From: JBDNFP01 sp041689775
GTDB lineage: Bacteria; Bacteroidota; Bacteroidia; Cytophagales; Spirosomataceae
NCBI GenBank assembly: GCA_041689775.1
Contig: JBDNFP010000173.1
Span: 1-7,692, forward strand
Direction of reading: 5' to 3'
DNA length: 7,692 nt
Below, piece by piece: positions 1 to 6,229 of the stretch. Positions within the stretch are counted from its first letter, which is position 1; each line of letters starts with the position of its first letter. Below the pieces are notes generated by a model that had not been told where the DNA came from, ran no database searches, and worked only from the letters and a program-made list of their open reading frames with translations. A program made the position numbers and the translations under genes.

Positions 1-2
1 TG

Positions 3-119
3 AGTCGCAGGACGATATGTTTTTCTAAAAACGAGCAAATTCATGACAATGTCATTGGTATGTACATCAACAAACACTATTTCAAAACAGGAACATATGG
101 CGACTCCGTCGATGCATGA
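3..119 (+). CDS. 3' end of an unidentified gene (partial)
   Basis: Of the three forward frames, only this one stays open from the window edge to a TGA at 117-119; the other two stop at bases 1-3 and 26-28. It would give the last 38 residues of a protein, including NVIGMYINKHYFKTGTYGD, a plausible soluble beta-rich tail with mixed charged and aromatic residues. I do not recognise a family. A run of 38 open codons can occur by chance, so this is a tentative call. The 48 bp to the next gene show no terminator and no clear promoter. Confidence 0.4.
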   Translation, partial: SRRTICFSKNEQIHDNVIGMYINKHYFKTGTYGDSVDA

Positions 120-167
120 TCAACCCTTTATAGACACTACCAAATAAACATATTAGTTAGACAAGCC

Positions 168-1608
168 ATGCGATATCTATTGACCTTTCTACTTGTTACA
201 AGCAGTCTATTTGTGGAGGCTCAAATGCTCAGCAAAAAAGAAATCCAACAGGATTTAAACTACCTCCATAAGAAAATGGTGAACTGGTACCCTGGCCTGG
301 GCTACTATGTGTCGAAGGAGAGGTATGGTGCTTCTCAGGATTCCACACAAATCAATCTCCCTGACTCACTGAGCTACCTGCAACTATACCAGAAAGTAAC
401 ATTCCTAGTAAGCCTCCAAAAGGATGGCCACCTTAGCGCCTGGCACAGGAAAAAGTATAGCATAAAAACCACCCGCTACTTACCATTTAGTATCCGGCAG
501 GTAAATGAAAAGTACTTTATTGTTTTTAACGTATCCCCTGATTCCAGCCTGTGCCGGGGCGACTAACTTCTGAACATCGAGGGTGCAGCGGTTAATGAAC
601 TTCATGATCTCTTTGCTGATCGGTTTCGAACCGGAGCCGACTCGGAGATTCCCACGGGTCGCTACTTTCGTAACTTGGCCAATTTTGGTGATAGTTATTT
701 CAATTGGTTTGGAGAAAAGGACTCCGTACTGATCCGATACATCCCAGCGGTAGCAACCGATACTCTCGAAAAGTATATGCATTGCCAACCTTCCAGTGCT
801 TCACTACCCATCCTAAAAAAACGATATTCAGAAGACCTGAGTATCAACCAAAACCTTAGGCTGACCGAACTGGATAGTGGCAGTATGACCGCAGTTCTCG
901 ATGTTTCGACTTTTTCTAAGTTCAAAAAGAAAGACCCACTAAACCTCAAATTCAAGAAAAAACTAAAATCAGCCTTTAAAACCATTCAGGAGAAAGGCTA
1001 CAAAAACCTGGTGATTGACCTGAGAAGTAACGGCGGTGGCTCTATTCACAATTCGGGTAGGCTACTTTCCTATTTACTCACTGAGCCATTTTCGGTCATG
1101 AGGCAATCAACTATAAAACCCAAGGCCGTATTAACCTACATTACCATGGATTTAAACCCTGTTTTTCCACTGGTTTTCCTGCTCAATTACCGTTGGGACA
1201 AAGAGAGCCGACTGTGGCTAAGCCGGACGAAGAAGAAAAAGGACTTCAAACTAGATAAAAAATACCCTTTTAAAGGTCATGTCTATTTTTTGTCCAATGG
1301 CGCCTCCTATTCCGCTACTGTGTCGGTTCTGGCGCACGCAAAAAACCAAGAAGTAGGTGATCGTGGGAGAAATGCCCGGAGGTGCGTATTGGGGCGATTT
1401 TGCCGGTCGATTCAAGGTCATCAAACTACCCAACTCCAAAATCCGCATTCGAATTCCTTTAAAAACCTTGTATCACGACGTAGCCCCCTCGGATACTTTT
1501 GAAATCCAGCCTAAATACCCCGTTGATCGGACCTACGAAGATATAATAAACCCCGGGCGGGACTTCGGTATCGATTACGTCAAAAAGCTTCTTACGACCA
1601 ATCGGTAG
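168..1608 (+). pseudogene. Secreted S41-family (C-terminal processing-type) peptidase, broken by a nonsense codon and a frameshift
   Basis: The start at ATG 168 gives a signal peptide (about residues 1-18, ending VEAQ) and then an N-terminal helical region ending in KDGHLSAW (H88), typical of S41 peptidases. The frame stops at TAA 564-566 and continues open in the same frame with LLNIEGAAV. Together this reads as a PDZ-type GD[E]LLxIxG motif with its Glu codon lost. Further on come the S41 hallmark VIDLRSNGGG (from residue 282) and the nucleophile region NGASYSATV, where S382 is the likely catalytic Ser by alignment with Tsp/CtpA. No Lys is seen at the position of the Tsp catalytic Lys, so it resembles the Lys-lacking S41 group. 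One extra G at 1356/1357 then shifts the frame; the rest (VIVGEMPGGAYWGDFAG and the C-terminus) lies in the +1 frame to TAG 1606-1608. Repaired length would be about 479 residues, a full-size family member. The two lesions mean a decaying gene, unless they are assembly errors. Confidence 0.8.
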
Positions 1609-1679
1609 TGGGGTAGAAATTCATTAGTAATTTACTTTTAAACGTAAGTCTTGATTTTTAGAATTTATTACCCACTACC
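1604..1679 (+). repeat. Long-range inverted repeat spanning the gap before the oxidoreductase gene
   Basis: GGTAGTGGG (1604-1612, containing the TAG stop of the peptidase gene) is perfectly complementary to CCCACTACC (1671-1679), which ends 4 bases before the ATG at 1684. In a read-through transcript it could pair across a 58-base loop and cover the ribosome-binding region. No T tract follows, so it is not a terminator. It may be coincidence. Confidence 0.3.
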
Positions 1680-1683
1680 ACTT

Positions 1684-2874
1684 ATGCAAAAAATAGCAAT
1701 GCTTGGCTCTGGTTTTATTGGCCGGTTTTACGCTGAATCTATCCACGGACAGCGCGGCCGCGACCGCGTAACGGCCATCTACGCCCGGCGTCCCGAAAGC
1801 GCCAAAAAATTCGCCAAAGACTACGGCTGCGACTTCGCGTCGAGCAATATGGAAGAGGTTATTGCCCACCCGGACGTGACGATGGTGTGCATTGCCCTAC
1901 CTAACAATATTCACGAAGAGGCCGTTATGCTCTGTGCTAAACATAAGAAAAACGTGGTCTGTACGAAGCCTCTGGGCCGCAACGCCGACGAAGCTTTGCG
2001 CATGATGCAGGCGGTCGAAGATGCTGGTGTTTTTGGTGGTTATCTGGAAGACCTATGCTATACCCCTAAGTTTCTAAAATCAATGGAAAGCGTCAAAAGC
2101 GGGGCGCTAGGCCGGATCATCTGGGCCAAGTCACGCGAAGCACACCCGGGACCGCATAGCGAGTGGTTTTGGGATATTGAGCAGGCGGGCGGCGGCTGTA
2201 TTCTGGACTTAGGGTGCCACTGTATCGAGATTTCCCGCAATTTTATTGGCAAAGACGTAAAACCAGTGGAGGTAATGTGCTGGGCCGACACACAGGTAAA
2301 ACCCATCGAAGCCGAAGATCACGCGATTGCACTAGTGAAATACGAAAACGGCGCCATCGGGCAATTCGAAACCAGCTGGACCTTTCGCGGCGGTATGGAC
2401 CTGCGCGACGAGGTGATGGGTACCGAGGGTACTATCTGGATCAATAATTTCCTGCGGACGGGCTTCGAGATGTACACCTCCGGCAAGGGGGCCGACTACG
2501 TGGCTGAGAAGGCCGAAAGTAATTCAGGTTGGCTCTTCCCAGTAGGTGACGAGGTGAACGACCTAGGCTACAACCACATGTTTACGGACATGTTCAACGC
2601 CGCTGAAAAAGGCGAGGAAGCCGCCGAGACTTTCTACGACGGCTACGTGGTGAATGCGGTCATTGACGCCGCCTACCGCTCGGCTAAAACCAAGCAGTGG
2701 GAACCCGTGCAACTACCCGTCTGGCGCGGACAGGAAGGCCTGACCAAGCCCTCAAACTACACCGAATACGACACCGATCACTACCTCATCAAGCAGGAAA
2801 TGACCCACGATGGGCGCAATAAGTTGATTTTAAAGGAGAAGGTAAGTGGTAAGATCGTGGAACGGGATGTGTAG
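1684..2874 (+). CDS. Gfo/Idh/MocA-family NAD(P)-dependent oxidoreductase
   Basis: A 396-residue cytoplasmic dehydrogenase, probably acting on a sugar, inositol or related polyol; the substrate cannot be read from the sequence. An N-terminal Rossmann fold begins at once with IAMLGSGFIGRFYAESI (GxGxxG, G8-G13) and is followed by YARRPESAKKFAKDYG. The cofactor/catalytic region is VVCTKPLGRN, with K95-P96 matching the family EKP motif but Thr in place of Glu. The C-terminal alpha/beta domain carries GGGCILDLGCHCIEI; D175 and H179 match the usual D-x-x-x-H catalytic pair. The C-terminus (WRGQEG onward) is slightly extended. I chose ATG 1684 because the Rossmann strand starts right there. An in-frame TTG at 1651 would add 11 residues with no family counterpart. 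It has no signal peptide. A near-consensus TACTTTTA at 1633-1640 could be its -7 element but lacks a -33 partner. The propeller gene follows 76 bp downstream. Confidence 0.9.
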   Translation: MQKIAMLGSGFIGRFYAESIHGQRGRDRVTAIYARRPESAKKFAKDYGCDFASSNMEEVIAHPDVTMVCIALPNNIHEEAVMLCAKHKKNVVCTKPLGRNADEALRMMQAVEDAGVFGGYLEDLCYTPKFLKSMESVKSGALGRIIWAKSREAHPGPHSEWFWDIEQAGGGCILDLGCHCIEISRNFIGKDVKPVEVMCWADTQVKPIEAEDHAIALVKYENGAIGQFETSWTFRGGMDLRDEVMGTEGTIWINNFLRTGFEMYTSGKGADYVAEKAESNSGWLFPVGDEVNDLGYNHMFTDMFNAAEKGEEAAETFYDGYVVNAVIDAAYRSAKTKQWEPVQLPVWRGQEGLTKPSNYTEYDTDHYLIKQEMTHDGRNKLILKEKVSGKIVERDV

Positions 2875-2950
2875 CATACTCCTTCCCTAGTTTTGGCTAT
2901 TTTATGTGTATTCATTAAACCCTTGATGTACTCTTTCCGATTAAATATAT

Positions 2951-4117
2951 ATGAGAAAAAACCTCCTCTTTTTGTTGTCAATAGGCCTTTGCTCTTCGAC
3001 TTATGCCCAATCCCCCACCTTCAAGGCCGAAGTAATCGACCCAAAAATCAGCGTCGGCTATGGCCTAGCTACCGGCGACGTGGACGGCGACAAACTTATT
3101 GATATCTTGCTAGCCGATCAGAAGGAGATAGTTTGGTATCAGAACCCCGGAGAGTCGGGTAAACCCTGGAAGCGATACGTGATGGCGGCCAACCTCACCC
3201 CACGCGACAACGTATGCATCGCCGCCCGCGATATAGATGGCGATGGTAAGGTTGAGGTCGCGGTCGGTGCTCAATGGAACCCGGGAGAAACCTCTGTTAT
3301 GAAACAATCTGGCGCGGTGTTTTACCTTGTACCGCCCGCCGACAGAACTAACCCATGGGAATCCGTAAAACTCCACCATGAAGTAACAATCCATCGAATG
3401 CATTGGGTACAAGATACGGATGGACTTTTTCAACTGGTAGTACTTCCCCTCCACGGCGAAGGAAATGAGAACGGAGAAGGTAAGGCGGTAGAGCTCATTG
3501 CCTTCGACGTACCCCAAGACAAAAAAGGACTGTGGGCCTACCAACTCATAGATACGGGTATGCACATGACCCACAATTTGGAACCCATGGAAGTAAAAGG
3601 CGCTTTTCTGGGACTGGCCGTAGCGGGTAAAGAAGGCGTACAGGTATTTCTGAAAGGGATGGATGGATGGGCTCCATCGGGTAGCTGGATGGTACTCAAA
3701 AATGGGGTAGGTGAAATTAGGTCTGGTAAGCTTAAAAACAATCAACTTTTTACGACTAGCATCGAGCCCATGCACGGTAACAGCCTCGTGGTGTATAACA
3801 AAGAGGGCCGCACCGTACTAACTGATCGCCTCAATCAGGGCCATGCCCTGGCTACCGGGGACTTTTTAGGGTTGGGTAGTGATCAGATTGCTATGGGGTG
3901 GCGGGAGAAAAATGCCGCTGAACAGGTTGGGGTACGATTATACGTAAACAGTGATGGCAACGGTACTAACTGGGAAGAATACGCGCTGGACGAAAAGGTG
4001 ACTATGGCCGCCGAAGATATCAAGGCCATTGATCTGGATGGCGACGGTGACCTGGATCTAATTGCCGCGGGCCGAGCTTCCAAAAACCTTGTGATTTATT
4101 GGAATAATCGCCTGTAA
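2951..4117 (+). CDS. Exported FG-GAP/VCBS-repeat beta-propeller protein, possibly a sugar lyase/dehydratase-type propeller
   Basis: A 388-residue protein with a classical signal peptide (MRKNLLFLLSIGLCSSTYAQ, cleavage near residue 19/20), so periplasmic or outside the cell. Calcium-binding FG-GAP repeats are seen at ATGDVDGDKLID (D43, D45, D47, D51), AARDIDGDGKVE (D94, D96, D98) and AIDLDGDGDLD (D361 to D369). A degenerate copy lies near residues 297-317 (GHALATGDFLGLGSDQ). This fits a propeller of about seven blades filling the whole chain. The motif IVWYQNP after the first blade and the His-containing segments HRMHW (148-152), PLHGEGNENGEG (166-177) and MHMTHN (204-209) are more than a plain adhesion propeller needs. 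They recall the propeller of aldos-2-ulose dehydratase-type proteins, from memory and not verified. The oxidoreductase just upstream suggests a shared sugar pathway. The leader is A/T-rich with no clear Shine-Dalgarno. VCBS/FG-GAP assignment is firm; the enzymatic role is inference. Confidence 0.85.
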   Translation: MRKNLLFLLSIGLCSSTYAQSPTFKAEVIDPKISVGYGLATGDVDGDKLIDILLADQKEIVWYQNPGESGKPWKRYVMAANLTPRDNVCIAARDIDGDGKVEVAVGAQWNPGETSVMKQSGAVFYLVPPADRTNPWESVKLHHEVTIHRMHWVQDTDGLFQLVVLPLHGEGNENGEGKAVELIAFDVPQDKKGLWAYQLIDTGMHMTHNLEPMEVKGAFLGLAVAGKEGVQVFLKGMDGWAPSGSWMVLKNGVGEIRSGKLKNNQLFTTSIEPMHGNSLVVYNKEGRTVLTDRLNQGHALATGDFLGLGSDQIAMGWREKNAAEQVGVRLYVNSDGNGTNWEEYALDEKVTMAAEDIKAIDLDGDGDLDLIAAGRASKNLVIYWNNRL

Positions 4118-4154
4118 ATCAAAATGAGCCTAAGATATTAGTGTTGGTGACTTA

Positions 4155-4178
4155 TAATTGCAGTTTATCTTGCAATTA
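4155..4178. promoter_or_regulatory. Palindrome upstream of a promoter, candidate operator
   Basis: TAATTGCA (4155-4162) and TGCAATTA (4171-4178) form perfect 8-bp inverted arms around an 8-base spacer. The site ends 12 bp before the -33 element at 4191 and is not followed by a T tract, so it fits a dimeric regulator site better than a terminator. The regulator is unknown. Confidence 0.35.
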
Positions 4179-4190
4179 ATACCATTAATG

Positions 4191-4221
4191 TTTGGTAAAG
4201 TTATATTTAATATTAAATTTG
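4191..4221 (+). promoter_or_regulatory. Bacteroidota-type promoter for the tandem NTF2-like gene
   Basis: TTTG (4191-4194), a 19-bp spacer and TAAATTTG (4214-4221) match the Bacteroidota -33 TTTG / -7 TAnnTTTG consensus without mismatch. Transcription would begin a few bases after 4221, giving a leader of about 60 bases before the ATG at 4292. Confidence 0.7.
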
Positions 4222-4291
4222 TACAAGTCAGTGTGAGTGTTTTGTAAAGGTGCTAATGCACCTACTTTTCACCTTTTAAACCTCCCTAGTT

Positions 4292-5227
4292 ATGTACAAA
4301 CGCAGTATCTCTTCCCTGAGGGTTCTACCCTTTGTTCTACTTATATTTTTGAGCACTAGTAGCATTGCTCAAAAAAAATCAATGCACAACAGTGCAGTCG
4401 CTTTCCCTCCAAATGCAGATCAGAACGTTGAGCTACTCAACAACTATATGAATGCATTAGTTGCGGGAAACATGACAACAGCTCAATCCTACCTGACGCC
4501 AGGCTACGTCGAATATGGACCTTCTGCTGCTGATTCTTTAACCCTTAGCCAGGTCCTGGAAACTTGGGGAATGATGAGTACCCTACGTTCTGAACAAGCA
4601 TTAGTCGGGCGCAGAACGCTTTCTGTCCGGGTAAAAGCCGGGGCCGATGCCGGTGATTGGGTCATGGGCTGGGGCACCTACCACTGGAAAGAAAGAAGTG
4701 ATGGCACCGAGTTGGACCTTCCCTACCAGGTAACCGCTAAAATTGCCGATGGCAAATTACAAATGGCGATAATCCTGTACGACCGGGCAAGTATTCTTAA
4801 AAAAATCGGATACGTTACCATCCCCCCCAACGTTGACCCGGATGCCTACTTTATCCGGCAGATAATCGAAAAAGAGACCACCGCTTGGATCAACAACGAC
4901 GGAAAAAAGATGGGGAGCTACTGGGCAGATTTACCCTACACCGCTCATACCGTAACCGATGAACTTGGCAAAGCATACGACATTACAGCCAGTGAAATTG
5001 GTGAGCTCGTAGCCCGGCTTTCTACCCAAAAGCCAAACAAACCCGGTACTACTTTTAACAACAGCAAATACAACATTCGCCCCAACGGCAATGCCGCCTG
5101 GGTAACCTTCGAACAGGCTTTCCTTTTTCCTGACGGCACAAAAACTTTGAACCTGGAAAGCCGCTACCTGGAAAAAATAAATGGTGAATGGAAAATAATT
5201 CATATGACCTCGATTCCTAAACGCTAA
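4292..5227 (+). CDS. Exported protein with two NTF2-like (SnoaL/DUF4440-type) domains
   Basis: A 311-residue protein with a signal peptide (hydrophobic core LPFVLLIFL, probable cleavage A26/Q27) and no lipobox Cys, so a soluble periplasmic or secreted protein. Residues about 43-170 form one NTF2-like cone: a helical start (NVELLNNYMNALVAGNM), a 'TPGYVEYGP' turn, and strands ending in KIADGKLQMAIILYDRA. Residues about 181-310 repeat the plan: a helix (IRQIIEKETTAWINND), strands with AAWVTFEQAF, and the typical ending YLEKINGEWKIIHMTSIPKR. This fold serves as an enzyme or a ligand-binding/dimerisation module; no catalytic residues can be assigned, so function is open. ATG 4292 is the natural start because the signal peptide begins there. 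It has its own promoter upstream and a terminator right after the stop, so it is a single-gene transcription unit. Confidence 0.8.
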   Translation: MYKRSISSLRVLPFVLLIFLSTSSIAQKKSMHNSAVAFPPNADQNVELLNNYMNALVAGNMTTAQSYLTPGYVEYGPSAADSLTLSQVLETWGMMSTLRSEQALVGRRTLSVRVKAGADAGDWVMGWGTYHWKERSDGTELDLPYQVTAKIADGKLQMAIILYDRASILKKIGYVTIPPNVDPDAYFIRQIIEKETTAWINNDGKKMGSYWADLPYTAHTVTDELGKAYDITASEIGELVARLSTQKPNKPGTTFNNSKYNIRPNGNAAWVTFEQAFLFPDGTKTLNLESRYLEKINGEWKIIHMTSIPKR

Positions 5228-5233
5228 ATTTCC

Positions 5234-5313
5234 TAACCACTCCCCCAAGGATACTTACCAATACCGGTACCTCACACTCCCCCGATAGCACTCTACGGGG
5301 AGTGGTTATTTTT
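5234..5313 (+). terminator. Intrinsic terminator with two alternative 5' arms
   Basis: GGGGAGTGGTTA (5297-5308) followed by ATTTTT (5308-5313) is the 3' arm and T tract. It can pair with TAACCACTCCCC (5234-5245; 12 bp, 51-base loop) or, more locally, with CACTCCCC (5275-5282; 8 bp, 14-base loop). It begins 7 bases after the stop of the NTF2-like gene. Confidence 0.75.
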
Positions 5314-5425
5314 AAGTTTGACAGAAAGCGTATCCTCAGCCTCCCCACTTGTCCTATTCTCTTCTTATTTCATTGAGTCCGGTGACCATAAAAACTAAAA
5401 AAGCAAACGGCCCGTTATTCTTCTG

Positions 5426-5433
5426 TATCTTTG
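5426..5433 (+). promoter_or_regulatory. -7 element of a Bacteroidota-type promoter for the lipoprotein/ligase pair
   Basis: TATCTTTG matches TAnnTTTG exactly and lies 67 bases before the ATG at 5501, after the preceding terminator. I see no good TTG/TTTG at the -33 distance, so the promoter may be weak or need an activator. Confidence 0.5.
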
Positions 5434-5500
5434 AATTGATACTTCCCGGTAATCGGCACATTTACTTTCCCAATGTTACTGGGCACTAAAATAAATAACT

Positions 5501-6148
5501 ATGACCCCAGCAAGAAGCGGTTCTTTTATCAGAAGGGCCAAAGACATAAGTATTAGCAGTACTCTGGCACTTGCCCTTTTTACAAGTGGTGTATTTTTAC
5601 CCGCTTGCTCATCTTCCAACGAAGGCGACGAAACTGCATACAGCTACGAAGAAACAACTTACTCGAAGGGCATACGGTCCATTATCAAGGAGGTAGAGCC
5701 GGGAAAATTCAAAATTACCGACGAAGAAAGCGTAGAAATGGATCAGTCGGCGGCTATCGTTACCTATCTCGATGGCCACACCGACACGATCACACCCGAG
5801 GCGGCCAAAACCTTGATCGACAAAGAAATTAAGGCGGCTGGGGACAGTACCCAAGTTCAGAACTCCGGCCAAAACGGATACCAGCATCGTTCCGGGTTGT
5901 CAAGCATGCTTCTCTACGGAGGTATGGGCTATATGCTGGGCCGAATGGGAAACAATGGATACATGAACTCGTATCGTGACCGAAACCCAGGAGGGGCTGG
6001 CTTTTACAGCAATCCTGGGGCTTACCAAAAAGCCCAAGCTGCCCGAAGTAATGTACAGGCTTCGCGAAGTACCCGCACCGTCACGACACGCCCCTCCGGA
6101 GGAAGAAGCGGATTTTTCGGTCGCTCCTCTGCCCGTAGCGGCGGGTGA
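5501..6148 (+). CDS. YgiB-like (UPF0441/DUF1190-type) lipoprotein with a Gly-Gly C-terminus
   Basis: A 215-residue protein. It has a long basic N-region (RSGSFIRRAKD), a hydrophobic stretch and a lipobox LPAC with lipidated Cys36, so it is membrane-anchored. After Cys comes SSSNEGDE, an acidic stretch that might act as a surface-export signal in Bacteroidota. Residues 44-125 form a soluble segment of unknown fold. Then come a Gly/Met patch GMGYMLGRMGNNG (141-153), a Gly/Tyr/Asn region (FYSNPGAYQKAQAARSN), and an Arg/Ser/Thr/Gly-rich tail ending ARSGG. From memory, E. coli YgiB has the same order: long basic N-region, lipobox, a GYMMGRL patch, Gly-rich region, TVTRGGFG-like segment and a Gly-Gly end. 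That order, together with the downstream ligase, is the basis of the call; overall identity is probably low. Function is unknown even in E. coli. It has its own -7 element upstream and the ligase gene starts 81 bp after its stop. Confidence 0.65.
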   Translation: MTPARSGSFIRRAKDISISSTLALALFTSGVFLPACSSSNEGDETAYSYEETTYSKGIRSIIKEVEPGKFKITDEESVEMDQSAAIVTYLDGHTDTITPEAAKTLIDKEIKAAGDSTQVQNSGQNGYQHRSGLSSMLLYGGMGYMLGRMGNNGYMNSYRDRNPGGAGFYSNPGAYQKAQAARSNVQASRSTRTVTTRPSGGRSGFFGRSSARSGG

Positions 6149-6229
6149 TATTTACTTATCTCTTACCTTTCGTTACGCATCATTCCTTATTAATAGCCGG
6201 CCTTCGACTAGCTATTACCTGACACGACT

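Noticed and set aside
564..566. Programmed read-through or recoding of the TAA stop
   Set aside because: TAA is not a known selenocysteine or pyrrolysine codon, no downstream structure stands out, and the gene carries a second lesion, so simple mutation is the better explanation.
1651..1683. TTG start giving an 11-residue longer oxidoreductase
   Set aside because: The Rossmann strand starts straight after ATG 1684; the extra residues have no family counterpart and fall in an A/T-rich leader.
2214..2447. 77-codon plus-strand frame inside the oxidoreductase gene
   Set aside because: Out-of-frame shadow of a well-supported gene; composition is Arg-rich with no motif.
2891..2930. Promoter for the propeller gene (TTTTGG, then TAAACCCTTG)
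   Set aside because: The -7 part does not fit TAnnTTTG, so it was not listed.
3110..3775. 221-codon open frame on the minus strand
   Set aside because: It lies fully inside the propeller gene, its protein has no recognisable domain, and the plus strand shows clear signal peptide and FG-GAP motifs.
5406..5416. AACGG-C-CCGTT inverted repeat before the lipoprotein gene
   Set aside because: Only 5-bp arms with a one-base centre; too short to support a site.
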